Assembly: GCF_023091745.1 (NCBI RefSeq)
Contig: NC_068912.1
Coordinates: forward strand, 57,626,567 to 57,690,566
Direction: 5' to 3'
DNA length: 64,000 nt
Source of the DNA: Budorcas taxicolor
Lineage: Eukaryota; Chordata; Mammalia; Artiodactyla; Bovidae
Positions 33,433 through 44,420 of this stretch are shown here, piece after piece. A program made the position numbers and the translations under genes. The stretch's first letter is position 1; every line of letters begins with the position of its first letter. The notes below the pieces were generated by a model, which made no database searches, had not been told where the DNA came from, and saw nothing but the letters and a program-made list of their open reading frames with translations.

Positions 33433-34689
33433 AAATAAGTTGTAATACAAACTTCTTTAAGTTTTTTTTTTTTTTAATATTGAGACAGCATAGGGTATAT
33501 AAAGCCCAGAATGAGAATAAGGGTTTCAGTTTGACCTTGATAAGGGCTTTACATTTTTTGAGACTTGGCTTTCTTTGCTGTACCCCAAAAGACCAGACCA
33601 GCTGGCCCCTCAGGTCACAGTCAGTACTAACTCGCTTGGTGCTGGATCTGCAATGACCTTCAGGAGGAAGAACATAAGGGACCCTTAGGTGAGGCTGGGC
33701 TTCTTTGGGCATGTATAAGTCATTTGCCCACTTCTATGACTTGTGATGAGAAATTTAGGGGCTTAGACTTGTGGTTAGCTTGAGAAGTCAAGCAAAGTTG
33801 ATTTAGGTGCTTTCTCAATTATCTTTCGTTTGGCCACCTTCCTAGGTGCCCCCAGATTTCCAGTACCTTTCTCCCACTTGTGTACACTGCAAAATTCTTA
33901 GAGTTTATCAGAACATTTTTCCAGGATGTCTTCTTTCCCCAGGCAATGCTTGAGCATTCAGGCATTTTCAAATCTATTCCCCAAGCATTTGAGTTTCACT
34001 TTCATCATTCCCCAGCTGCAGAAACTAATCAGGGCCCTGGGCATAATGGTTGGAAATTACCTCATTCCTTCTCATATAACATGGACCCTTCAGAGACAGA
34101 CTTTGCCCCAAGAGTCTGAAGGGACATAGATAAAGGAGCTTTTGGGGTTTTATTTAAGACCAGATCTGGATGAAAAATGTACATACTGACAGAGAGTTTT
34201 CTTCAATTCAAGCCAATGTAACAGATATTAATTGAATGCAACTGTGTGGCAGCCCTTGAAGTTTTTTACTCTTGTGTAAACTCTAGTTCAAATCTTAGGA
34301 TAGTTCAGAAAAATGTAGGGCTCATTTCTAGAAAGGGTTTCTACACTTCTCTGCTGCCTCTTTTCCAAGTTGGATAACCTGGCTAATATAAACTAGAAAC
34401 AAACCCAAAGTCTTCGTTACTTAGCTCTGTCTTAGATCCAAAGCAAATCCCAAGAGATCAGCCTCCTGCTTCCAGTTCTTCAGGACCCCTCTTAGAGCTG
34501 CAGAATCACAAATATTTCCGAAGGGAAAATGCCTCTGACATCAAAGGACAGAAAGGAATAGAGATGAGAAAGTGGCACGGTTGCTTACAGTGTATGTAAT
34601 AAAGTTATGTATTTCTTTGGAAGTAGGGGATTATAATATGATAAATGTCACACAACATTTACACATTAATTGTCTTGTTGCCACTGACC
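33433..34689. other. No recognised feature; T-run at 33460-33475
   Basis: Contains a 14-base T run and ordinary DNA. Two overlapping short frames around 33880-34129 have no recognisable domain. Confidence 0.4.
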
Positions 34690-34925
34690 ACAAGGTTTGG
34701 AAGTGTTTGCAGAGTTGGAGATTTTGAACTGGGTTTTGAAGGCTGAATGGGAGTTTATCAGTTTAAACAGTGAGGACATTCCAGACTCTGGAAAGTGCGT
34801 GAGCAAAAGCCCATAGGTGTGAGCATGCAATGAGCGCTCATGAAACATCGAGTGGTGGGGGCTGGATCATAAAATATATGAGACAGTAGGACTTATGTAT
34901 CTGGGCTGAAGACATTGAATAAATG
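34690..34925. repeat. Ancient mammalian repeat, family unassigned
   Basis: GATTTTGAACTGGGTTTTGA, AGGACATTCCAGACTCTGGA and GAGCAAAAGCCCATAGGTGT resemble the same class of old non-coding repeat as 29866-30470. Confidence 0.45.
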
Positions 34926-34960
34926 GGAGTAAATGGGAGTGACTCTTAACATTTTCTGGG

Positions 34961-35216
34961 ACTGCTGCTGCTGCTGCTGCTAAGTTGCTTCAGTCGTGTC
35001 CGACTGTGCGCAACCCCATGGACGGTAGCCCACCAGGCTCCCCCATCCCTGGGATTCTCTAGGCAAGAACACTGGAGTGGGTTGCCATTTCCTTCTCCAA
35101 TGCATGAAAGTGAAAAGTGAAAGTGAAGTCACTCAGTCGTGTTGGACTCGTTTGCGACCCCATGGACTGTAGCCCACCAGGCTCCTCCATCCATGGGATT
35201 TTCCGGGCAAGAGTAC
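34961..35216 (-). mobile_element. BOV-A2 SINE (dimeric)
   Basis: Six CTG units at 34962-34979, then a monomer, linker AAAGTGAAAAGTGAAAGTGA and a second monomer ending CCGGGCAAGAGTACT. Antisense, 5'-truncated. Confidence 0.92.
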
Positions 35217-35403
35217 TATATGGGAGCCTAATGGATAATCTTAGAATACTTGGAAAATATAGACTCTGATCCTGGTTTGTCCTAACCAAAGTCATTTAGT
35301 GGTGGATTGCTCATCGATGATGTAGAATCTGGAATAGGTGACCCTCTCTGCCTTTCTCCGTTTTAAGGAATGTAACACCTAAGCTAATATCTTTTTGTAA
35401 TAG

Positions 35404-35432
35404 TGCTACTTGTGGCTCCAGGATGTGACAAG
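35404..35432 (+). CDS. Candidate micro-exon (uncertain)
   Basis: A 29-nt segment between an acceptor-like TTTTTGTAATAG and a strong donor-like AAG|GTGAGTG at 35433. Read with phase matching the next candidate exon, it gives LLVAPGCDK after a split first codon. The intron to the next candidate would be 92 nt. I recognise no protein family. It could be chance; no other exon of a gene is visible. Confidence 0.22.
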
Positions 35433-35524
35433 GTGAGTGTTACTGATTTACCATTATTTGTCTCTGCCTGAATCACCTTTAGAGTAGTGACTATTTCATT
35501 TTACTTTCTTTTCTAACTCTCCAG

Positions 35525-35620
35525 GAAACATTGGCCAATTCAAAGTCTTATGCTTCTTTACTGGAAAGCACTGACTGTTTTATTGAAGTATATGACTTCG
35601 ATCCCAAAGTTTTAAGAGAA
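35525..35620 (+). CDS. Candidate 96-nt coding exon (uncertain)
   Basis: Preceded by a very good acceptor: a pyrimidine-rich TTTTACTTTCTTTTCTAACT then CTCCAG. It is exactly 32 codons without a stop, beginning ETLANSKSY and ending DFDPKVLRE. The donor would be GT in GAA|GTGTGTGTAT, at the first bases of a TG microsatellite. No recognised domain. Codons and composition look unlike the repeats around it, but one exon alone cannot establish a gene. Confidence 0.3.
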
Positions 35621-35624
35621 GTGT

Positions 35625-35668
<44 letters not shown>
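35621..35668 (+). repeat. (TG)n microsatellite, left part
   Basis: About 24 GT units with one TA interruption at 35629. It abuts the candidate exon on the left and a reversed BovB on the right. Confidence 0.95.
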
Positions 35669-35669
<1 letters not shown>

Positions 35670-36213
35670 GTTGTTGTTGTTTAGTTGCTAAGTCATGTCT
35701 GACTCTTCGGGACCCCATGGACTGCAGCACACCAGACTTCCCTGTCCTTCACTATCTCCCAGAGTTTGCTTAAACTCATGTCCATTGAGTTGGTGATGCC
35801 CTCAAACCGTCTCATCCTTTGTCATCCCATTCTCCCCCTGCCTTCAATCTTTCCCAACATCAGGGTCTTTCCCAGTGACTTGGCTTTTTGTATCAAGTGG
35901 CCAAAATATTGAAGCTTCAGCTTCAGCATCAGTTCTTCCAATGAATATTCAGGGTTGATTTCCTTTAGGAGTGACTGATTTGATCTCCTTGCTGTTCAAG
36001 GGACTCTCAAGGTCTTCTCCAGCACCACAATTCAAAAAAATCAATTATGCAGCACCCTGCCTTCTCTATGGTCCAGCTCTCACATCTATACATTACTAAT
36101 GGAAAAACCATAGATTTGACTGTATGACCTTTGTCAGTAAAATGATGCTTCTGCTTTTTAATACACTGTCTAGGTTTGTCATAGCTTTTCTTCCAAGGAG
36201 CAAGCATCTTTAA
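35669..36213 (-). mobile_element. BovB LINE 3' copy inside a TG microsatellite
   Basis: Tail TTGTTGTTGTTTAGTTGCTA at the left (reverse of a CAACAACAAC-type tail), truncated end GCAAGCATCTTTAA at the right. It is diverged, with several deletions. TG runs border both ends. Confidence 0.93.
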
Positions 36214-36234
36214 TGTGTGTGTGTGTGTGTGTGT
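36214..36234 (+). repeat. (TG)n microsatellite, right part
   Basis: About ten TG units directly after the BovB. Confidence 0.95.
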
Positions 36235-36529
36235 AGAAACCAACATTATGTCTTGGAGTCACTCAGAGAGTTGAGTTAAAGTCCTTCTATAGCCTGGAAA
36301 TAAGTGTGGGATCTGTTTGGGGTAGGAAGGAATAAAGAGAGGTGCAGTTAGTGGTGCCCTTAACAGATACAATACAACTAGGGCTGTATTAGATGTTTAT
36401 ACAGACACCTTCCTACCATTCTGGAATTGTAACCAAATCCATTTGTGAATACCATACTTTATAGAGCAGTCCCTGCCACATAGGGAACTGTGGCAGTCAA
36501 GCTGTCTTGAAAGAAAACTCCAGCTTTGC

Positions 36530-36670
36530 TCATATTAGCTGTGTGATTTGAATAAATTGCTTCACTTTTGAGAGCTTCAGTTTCTTCATCCATAAGATGA
36601 CTCTTCTTAAGGTTAGTATTAAGATAAAATAGCAGTCAAGTATGTGAAAATGCCTGGCTCATTGCCTAAG
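36530..36670 (+). repeat. MIR SINE
   Basis: TTAGCTGTGTGATTTGAATA, TTCAGTTTCTTCATCCATAA, AAATGCCTGGCTCATTGCC in sense MIR order. Confidence 0.72.
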
Positions 36671-37503
36671 TGTCCAGTCAACTTAGAATTATTTCCTCCT
36701 ACTGAGTCATACATAGCCCTAATACATCTTGCTCAGCTTCTCTTCTTTAGAATAAATCATCCCAGTTCCTTAAACCCTTTGACCGAGCCTTGTTTCCTAG
36801 CTTCTTATTATGTCTACAGTTGTCACAGATTTTGCCCTTGGTTCTCCTTTGGTGATGCTTGAGAAGAGCCCAGCCTTAAGGAGCTGACAGCCACAGCTAC
36901 GTGCAGTTTCTTTCTTACCAATTACACTCCTTCCACTTTCCTTCCCTCCCTCTGGGACAGAGGTTAAGCTGAGAAACTCTTAGCCACCCACCTTCTAAGT
37001 GAGGGTGATGACAGGTCTTCATAGCAGTGGCTCCTGAGACAGGCTCTTGGAAAGGCTTCAGCTGCTACTGAGTCTTGAATCCTGCCCCTGAAGTTCCTTA
37101 CTTTCTGGGGATGATGCTGTCATTAAAAAAAGAGAGACAGTCTCTCAGTTGCAAATCCACCTATAACATTTGTAATACAGCAATGGATAGTGACTCTGGA
37201 GAAATTATTTGAGGGTCCAGAATTGACAGCACTGCCAAACAATCCTTCATTAATGCATAACTAATACAAAACGAGTGCATGGCTGGACTGCCAATCCTGG
37301 ATAGTTATTTCAGCTGGAACTGAACTGAAATACCAGTTGTGCTAACTGCTGAATAATGTAAGAATCTGAGAAAGTTTTCCCCATTATGTAAAAGCAATCA
37401 CATGTTTGTTTAATATTTTAATTAGACATTCAAGTGCCTATTGTGTGTCACTATACTGTTGTCACTATGTCAAGATGCTATTCTTAGGGCAGTAATATAT
37501 GTT
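36671..37503. other. No recognised feature
   Basis: Ordinary DNA, no exon signal that I trust. Confidence 0.4.
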
Positions 37504-37702
37504 GGGGCTTCCCAGGTGGTGCTAGTGTTAAAGAATCCACTCGCCAATGCAGGAGATGACAGAGACGCAGGTTCGATTCCTGGGTCAGGAATATCCCCTG
37601 GAGTAGGAAATAGCAACCCACTCTAGTATTCTTGCCTGGAAAATTCCATGGGCAGAAGAGCCTGGGGGCTACAGTCCATGGGGTTGCAAAGAGTTGGACA
37701 CG
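37504..37702 (+). mobile_element. Bov-tA SINE
   Basis: GGGGCTTCCCAGGTGGTGCT, CAGGTTCGATTCCTGGGTC, to GAGTTGGACACGACTATGC. Sense, intact head with a good B box. Confidence 0.92.
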
Positions 37703-39589
37703 ACTATGCATGCATGTATGGAATGTATGTCATTCCATTAAATGTGAATAGTTGTGATTTGTGTTTAAATCTCTTAGAATATTGTTTATTTTTCACAAAT
37801 GTCAAAATGGAGGCAACTACATTTTTGCCTTGTCTGGAGTAAAGTCAAATCCCATGAATGGAGTTTTGAGATAAACCTTTTATTTATATGTAGCACCATA
37901 GCCTTCATGGATTCCAGGTTAGGGTAATGATCTAATTTCCCAATCAAAAATGTTTTAGAATTACCACCACCATCTAAGTTTCATTAATCCTTATTCTTTC
38001 AACTTTACAATATGCTTGAGTGCTAAGAAAGTGCTTGACACCTTATTTTGCTAAGTTATATGTCTTTTCAGAACATTCATAGTATTAAAATGCTGGTGTG
38101 GCAGTCATAATGGTAAGATGAGACTCAGAAATGAAACTTTCTGCAATAGACCACTGAAATTTGTCATACGACTAGGAGAGGACATGCAAACTTAGTTGCT
38201 TGGCATATTTCGATCTTTAAGAATAAAGTTAAATTTTACTTGAAAACGTCAGAAAAGAAAACTGAATTTGGAAGGTCCTTTTTGAGACTGTCCATTGCAA
38301 AATTCCAGTTCTCCATTGTATACTATTATTGTGGTTTCCTTGAGTTTACTTTGTGATTCCTAATGTAATTCAGTTGATAATTGGATTACATTTCAGGTAA
38401 TGCATTCCATGAGTATTTTAACATGCATTCTAAGTGCAAGGAACTCTTAAGAAACTGAAATGTTTAACTCATATAGTTTTAGACTCCTGACATTTTTTAG
38501 TCCACTTGTTTAATTTTAAATTGGCATGTCTCTACTCAAAACTATAAATCTTTTAAAAGAATTCCTGTGTTTTCCTTCCTTCCCTCTACCCTGAAAATGA
38601 AGCAGTCCAAACAAGCAAACAAAAGTTTCTAAAATATTTGTGGAACTAACGAACAGAAGAACAAGTCCTCTAAGCTCTATTCAGGCACCGTGGGGTTGGC
38701 ATGAGTCATAGCACCAGTTCTGGAGGTCAGTGATTCTGCTAATTTTTCCTTGAGTAAAGAGTCTGTGCTTAGGGGTGGTCCCTCAGTATAGATTATGATG
38801 TGACATTTCAACATGAGGACTTGTTTAAAGAAGACTTCTTTACATTTGCAAAAATGTTCATGGTCTCTGAACTAATCCAGGTCATCTCTGGATGGAAATT
38901 TAATTCAAATATGTCCCCTTCAAATGACTAGATAGTTGGACAGTATAAATGGGTTCTCCTTCCTGCTACAGATGCTAATTTGACAAGACTTTTTCTTTTT
39001 ACTGTTTCCCACCCCCAGAAATAAAATGGTATGTGGCAGTAAAAAGACCCTTCTCACTGTTTCCTTGCTCCCACAGCTTCTCTGTTTAAAAACAACAACA
39101 ACAAAAAAGCATGTGTGGGGAGGATATTAAGTAGGATATTAAGGAGGATACTAAGTAGCCCAAAGTAGAATTTTATTTTTTACTTCTTCCCCTCTCTGTG
39201 TTGAACTAATTGATTTTTCATTTTCTCCCTAGAGAAGAGAAATTACCAATTTCTCTTTGCTGAAACTGCCAGGCCAATTAATTGACTGATAACCAAAATG
39301 GTTTTCTCCTGACATGTTTTGTTTTTTCTCTCTTCTCAGTAACCAATCATTTCAACAAAGTATATCTCCAACTGTTAAAAAGTACAGTTCTTATCACAAA
39401 TGCCACATGACTTCATACACAGAATATGAAAAACATAATCTTTGGTTTTCATATCTTATAATTGAGCTGAATGTGGACAAATTTAAATGGCAGAGCCTGA
39501 AACTCTGAGATGGATCCATCTGTTGACTTGACCACCAAGTGTTTGAGTATGCCAAGGGAAGGAATTTTGAAGATATATCAGAGAAACAT
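37703..39589. other. Repeat-poor stretch, no recognised gene
   Basis: About 1.9 kb without any repeat I recognise, AT-rich, stops in all frames. There is a tandem-like GGATATTAAGTAGGATATTA run at 39121-39150 and an AACAACAACAACAAAAAAG tract at 39092. Confidence 0.5.
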
Positions 39590-39795
39590 AGATAGATAGA
39601 TAGTCTTCTATTTATTTATATATATAAATATAAAAATTTATTTATATATACACATATATAAATTTATATATACATATATTTATATGTATATATTTATATA
39701 TATACACACATATAAATTTATACATACACATATATTTATATGTATATATTTATTTATATACATATATAAATAACAGATATACATGTATATATTTT
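39590..39795. repeat. AT-rich low-complexity block with 56-bp period
   Basis: GATAGATAGATAG then long TATATTTATA runs. The motif TATATGTATATATTTA recurs at 39681 and 39737, a spacing of 56, within a longer imperfect duplication. Confidence 0.85.
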
Positions 39796-40120
39796 TGCTT
39801 AAAAAATTGACTTGTGCAAATTATTGGGACTGGCAAACTTGACATTTGTAGAGCAGGCCAACAGGCTTGAAACTCAAAAGGGAGTTAATGCCATAGCTGG
39901 CAGAATATCTTTTTTTATAGAAAAGCTCAGTTTTTTCTTTTTCTGCCCTCCACTGATTGGGTGAACCTCACCTATGTTATTGAAGATAATCTCCTTCTAC
40001 TTAAAGTTCACTAATTGTAGGTGTTAACCACATCTACAAAATATCTTCATGGCAACACCCAGATTAGTGTCTTATTAAATAACTGGATACTATAGCCTAC
40101 CTTGGTTGCTACATAAAACT
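39796..40120. other. No recognised feature
   Basis: Nothing assignable. Confidence 0.4.
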
Positions 40121-40264
40121 AACCATATGGCTGCTGCTGCTGCTGCTGCTAAGTCACTTCAGTCATGTCTGACTCTGTGCAACCCCATAGACAGCAGCCC
40201 ACCAGGCTTCCCTGTCCCTGGGATTCCCCAGGCAAGAACACTGGAGTGGGTTGAACCATATGGC
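40121..40264 (-). mobile_element. BovA SINE monomer with 11-bp target-site duplication
   Basis: (CTG)5 tail then one antisense monomer, truncated at GAACACTGGAGTGGGTTG. AACCATATGGC at 40121-40131 and 40254-40264 flanks it. Confidence 0.93.
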
Positions 40265-40479
40265 AGGTAGGGTGAAAAACACCTTGGACTCAGATTACAC
40301 TGCTTCACGCCTCTGTGCTCTTGCAGAAGCTGTAACCATCATCTGGTTGTTACAACAAGCTGTAACCAGCCCTCTCGTGTTGTCTGCTCATTTTCTGAAC
40401 AAGTTTCCTTGTACTCATTCAGATTTGACCCACTTAGTAAAATATGGGCCATAGAAATGGAAAGAAGTTGGAAGATTTA

Positions 40480-41130
40480 AGAGTTATTTGGAAGGGAGAA
40501 TCAATAGGACTTTGTGACTGATGGATTTTGAAAGTGAGATAGGGAAAGAGAATGTGAGATAATCGCCAGGTGCCTGCCTTGGGCAAGGTGACTGGTGGTA
40601 TTCACTGCTGCAGAAAGTAGAGGAGGAAAATAGATCTGGCTGAGAAAGGATCATTTAAGTTTGGGAACATTAAGTTTGAATTATCTGTGAGTCATGGTGA
40701 AAATGTGTAAGTGAAAGATTGTGCTTAGGTCAGAGATCTGAACAAAGCTTACAGATCTGGACTGTGTCTTATGTAAATGAGAGTGGAAACAAGGGGAATG
40801 GAAGGGGTCACATAAGAAATTTCATGGAGTGAGAAGAAGACCAAGGGCCAGAATCCTGGAAAAACATCAACACTGTGGAAACAAGTAGAGAGATGGGCCA
40901 GTGAAGGAGACTGAGAAAGAATTGTCAAAATAGAAGGAAACCAGAGAATGTAGTAAAGGTAACCAGGCAGGGTCAGATGGAGCAGACACGTCACATCAGA
41001 TGAGGTCAACATGCTGTGTGTTAGAGTTAACAACAGGAGCATTAGTGACCCTAGAGAGAATATTTTCAGTGAAATGGGGGTGGAGGCTAGAGAGCAGCAG
41101 GATGAAGACTAGATAGGACGTCAAGACAAG
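40480..41130. repeat. Ancient mammalian repeat, family unassigned
   Basis: GACTTTGTGACTGATGGATT, GGGAACATTAAGTTTGAATT, AAGACCAAGGGCCAGAATCC and GGAGACTGAGAAAGAATTGT follow the order of a long non-coding mammalian repeat. Family name not known to me. Confidence 0.45.
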
Positions 41131-41257
41131 GCAGCAGGAAATGTAGACAAACCTTCCATTGGCCAGACCCATCCTCTCTGTATAAAGAGATTAGTTCTTG
41201 GATTCTAGCAGTCTGGATTCAACTGGGAGAATGAGGCCGCACAATAATTTAAACAGG

Positions 41258-41817
41258 GTTCAGTTCAGTTCAGTTCAGTTGCTCAGTCGTGTCCAACTCT
41301 TTGTGACCCCGTGAATCGCAACACGCCAGGCCTCCCTGTCCATCACCAACTCGCGGAGTTCACCCAAACTCATGTGCATCGAGTCGGTGATGCCATCCAG
41401 CCATCTCATCCTCTGTCGTCCCCTTCTCCTCCTGCCCTCAATCCCTCCCAGCATCAGGGTCTTTTCCAATGAGTCAACTCTTCTCATGAGGTGGCCAAAG
41501 TATTGGAGTTTCAGCCTCAGCATCAGTCCTTCCAGTGAACACCCAGGACTGGTCTCCTTTAGGATGGACTGGTTGGATCTCCTTGCAGTCCAAGGGACTC
41601 TCAAAAGTCTTCTCCAACACCACAGTTCAAAAGCATCAATTCTTTGGCACTCAGCTTTTTTCACAGTCCAACTCTCACATCCATGCATGACCACTGGAAA
41701 AACCATAGCCTTGACTAGATGGACCTTTGTTGGCAAAGTAATGTCTCTGCTTTTCAATATGCTATCTAGGTTGGTCATAACTTTTCTTCCAAGGAGTAAG
41801 CGTCTTTTAATTTCATG
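41258..41817 (-). mobile_element. BovB LINE, 5'-truncated 3' copy
   Basis: GGTTCAGTTCAGTTCAGTTC tail at the left; homology stops at TCTTTTAATTTCATG at the right. Well preserved, probably young. Confidence 0.95.
41275..41778 (-). pseudogene. BovB ORF2 C-terminal remnant, open for 167 codons
   Basis: Starts TNLDSILKSRDITLPTKVH and continues through MHGCESWTVKKAECQRID, LLRVPWTARRSNQSILKE, LQYFGHLMRRVDSLEKTL, RRRRGRQRMRWLDGITDS to the normal C-terminus. No stop or frameshift, but the catalytic domains are absent. Confidence 0.85.
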
Positions 41818-42702
41818 TTTATCATAAAGAATGATTAATCTGTGATAGTAGAGTAACTTTGTGTATAAGAATACTCTTTATGGTATCCTGAGGCCAAAGG
41901 AGATGGACAAACTTGGGGAGGGGGCCCTCTCCCTGAGGCTGCAGTTCATAGCTTATTGGAGAAATGTGGTTTTGAACCCACTGGATGGCAGGGAAGCTGG
42001 CTGATTTGCTGGCCAGAGCTGGTGTTCAGTCAAAGATGAGCAGTAATGGACCCTCTGGAGTGCTGACAGGGCGGGCGAGCTACAACTGGTCACCACTGCA
42101 TGGGTGTGCCGTGCGGTAGGAGTGGGATGCCTGGCCTCCTGCAGTCCAGGTGGAGACCTGCTGTCCCTGTGGAGGGGATGTGTAGTGGGGAGTAGCAGAG
42201 TGTCGAGGGGACTATGGGAAACACGCCTGGGGAGGTGATTGAGTGCAAACAATCAGGGAGTCAATGCCAACAGGAAGCCCGAAGTCTATATGCAGAGGGC
42301 AGCACAGATGACCATCAGGCCACCATGGGGCTACTGTGTCCCTGAGGGACAGTGCTTCTAGGTGAATGTCTAGGGCCAAGTACCACCAGATGTTCTCAGC
42401 ACACTTAATCCACCATGCCACAGTCAGGGACCACCAGAGAGCGCCTTCCTCCTGTAGTGCTGCTCCAGCACGCTCTAATGAGAGAGCTTAACATCATGTT
42501 CACTCCAACAGACAAATGCTTAAAGCAATTCCATCCACTGTCAGAGAGCATCTATTTTAAGGGTGAGTTGCAGCTGAAAGGCAATCAGTTTATAGGGGCA
42601 CAAACTCCAGGCTCCTTGCTACTTTGTTTACTAAAGACCTTTCTTTCCATCTTCAGTAAAGATGAATGAAATTGATTAGGAAAATGGATCTGGCAGAGAA
42701 AG
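41818..42702. other. GC-richer stretch, no recognised gene
   Basis: 41880-42480 is noticeably richer in GC than the rest of the window. Open frames on the reverse strand (for example 41953-42252) lack any domain. AAGGGTGAGTTGCAGCTGAA near 42560 looks repeat-like but I cannot name it. Confidence 0.4.
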
Positions 42703-42910
42703 GATCTTCCCTGGTGGTCCAGTGGTTAAGATTCTGCACTCACAATGCAGGGGGCCCAGGTTCGATCCCTTGTAAGGGAACTAGATCCCACATGCTGCAG
42801 CTAAGTGTTCGTGTGCCACAACTAAAGATCCTGCATGTTGCAATGAGTATTGAAGGTCCCTTGTCCCACAACTGAGACCCAAAGCAGCCAAATAAACATC
42901 TTTTTTAAAA
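42703..42910 (+). mobile_element. CHR-type tRNA SINE
   Basis: GATCTTCCCTGGTGGTCCAG, TGCAGGGGGCCCAGGTTCGA, ACATGCTGCAGCTAAGTGTT, CCACAACTGAGACCCAAAGC and AGCCAAATAAACATC, sense, with an A-rich tail. Nearly complete. Confidence 0.9.
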
Positions 42911-43143
42911 AAGATGAATGAGATTGAATTGAGGAAGCTGAGAGATCACAAATTTTTAACAGTTCCACTTTGCAGAGTGGTTTGCTTTTTCAGCAGTTTT
43001 AAGATACTTAAAAGTATAAGATCCTTCAGTATAAGATAGAGAATACAAATAAAATATTGATCTGTATTTGGGTTTTTTCAGGTTGGGGTAATAAGGGAGA
43101 TAGTGAGCTGTGTACCAGAGTCTTCAATCAGAGAGTGAAACCT

Positions 43144-43360
43144 GCATGCGTGCTAAGTCACTTCAGTTGTGTCTGACTCTACAACACTATGGCCTGTAGC
43201 CCGCCAGACTCCTCTGTCCATGGGAATTCTCCAGGCAAGAATACCAGAGTGGGTTGCCATGCCCATCTCCAGGGGATCTTCCTGACACAGGAATCTAACC
43301 TGTGTCTCTTGTGTCTCCTGTGTTGGCATGTGGGTTCTTTACCACTAGTGCCACCTGGGC
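43144..43360 (-). mobile_element. Bov-tA SINE
   Basis: GCATGCGTGCTAAGTCACTT to ACTAGTGCCACCTGGGCC, antisense, whole length. Confidence 0.9.
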
Positions 43361-43364
43361 CTCC

Positions 43365-43640
43365 AGGAGACGGTAAAGGACATTGCCAAGGAAGGATGGA
43401 AAGGGGGCAGTGGAGTAACAGACTCAAGAAGGAGAGACTTTTACTAGAGCGGTCGAGCCTGCAGTTTGGAAACAACTGAGGGAGGCCAGGAGAAGGCCAA
43501 GTCCTTCTCTAGATCCAAGGGTTTGAAGAGATTGAAGATGTAAGGGAGTGAGTTAACAATGGAAGAAAGGTCCAGAGACCATAGTCAGGGAAGGGGCTGG
43601 TCTCCAGCAGACTGCGCCTGAGTGGAGGCCTTCCACAGGA
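43365..43640. repeat. Possible continuation of the 40480 ancient repeat
   Basis: GGAAGGATGGAAAGGGGGCA and AAGAGATTGAAGATGTAAGG resemble the downstream part of the same old repeat class. If so, BovB and SINE insertions separate the two parts. Confidence 0.3.
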
Positions 43641-43681
43641 GCGAGAGTGTGACAGGAGGCTGCCTGCCCTCTCAGTAGGGT

Positions 43682-43840
43682 GTGTGCATGCGTGCTCGGT
43701 CACTCAGTGGTGTCTGCCTCTTTGTGACCCCATGGACTGTAGCCCACCAGGTCCTCTGTCCATGGAATTCTCCCAGCAAGAATATTGGAGTGGGTTGCCA
43801 TTTCATACTCCATGGGAGGAAATAGCAACCCACTCCAGTA
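43682..43840 (-). mobile_element. Bov-tA SINE fragment with palindromic end
   Basis: Antisense body from GTGCATGCGTGCTCGGTCAC to TATTGGAGTGGGTTGCCATT, followed at 43820 by an inverted copy of its last 21 bases (AAATAGCAACCCACTCCAGT). Confidence 0.85.
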
Positions 43841-44039
43841 CAGTTGAGATAAAAATGAGATGACAGTGACTCAACTCAAATATCCTCACTTTGTCTCAAG
43901 TGTTTTATAAATCAGAAGTGGTCTCAGTGGTGTGATGAGGGTTGCAAGATCACAGAGAGGGTCCCCTTCAGGCAGGGCTTTCTCAGTGTTCAGGGGAGTG
44001 GTCAGGGTCCTGATTAAGGATCTAGGATGTTTGTGCATT

Positions 44040-44420
44040 TTTAAATTAATTATTTGTTTTTACCTTAGATTTTTTTTCCATGTAAGAATAATATAACTAC
44101 ATTGTAGAAAATTTGGAAAGTAAAAAATAAAGGAAGAAAATAATAATTCCCACCCTAATATAACAATTCAAAATTTCTCCTCTTAGGGCTTTTTTCCCCA
44201 TGTACATTTAAAAATATTTTTGTACTCTTAATGATACACAGTTTTGTATCTTTTTACTGAACAAATCATAAGCATTCTTCATGTGATTGCATGGTCTTCA
44301 CAAGTATAATTTTAAAGGTTTGCATAATAGCTCATTTGTTAGATGCATTCTCATTAATTTATTTCTCTGTCATTGGACTGATTTTTTTAGAATTGTTAAC
44401 AAGTTGCTCAATGACTTATG
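44040..44420. repeat. Old L1-like non-coding fragment
   Basis: CATTGTAGAAAATTTGGAAA, TACACAGTTTTGTATCTTTT and ACAAATCATAAGCATTCTTC resemble an old L1 3' region. Degraded. Confidence 0.4.

Noticed and set aside
34961..34985. CTG run as a disease-type trinucleotide repeat
   Set aside because: It is the ordinary tail of a BOV-A2 SINE with six units.
35672..35773. Continuation of the candidate exon frame into poly-Cys/Val and beyond
   Set aside because: The continuation is the TG microsatellite and then antisense BovB; only the part before 35621 is exon-like.
41953..42421. Reverse frames in the GC-richer stretch as a host exon
   Set aside because: No domain, no paired splice signals, and the composition could equally be an old repeat I cannot name.
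42657..42940. Possible long duplication GATGAATGA(A/G)ATTGA on both sides of the CHR SINE
   Set aside because: The left copy is about 35-45 bases away from the SINE start, and the similarity is short, so I do not accept it as a target-site duplication.
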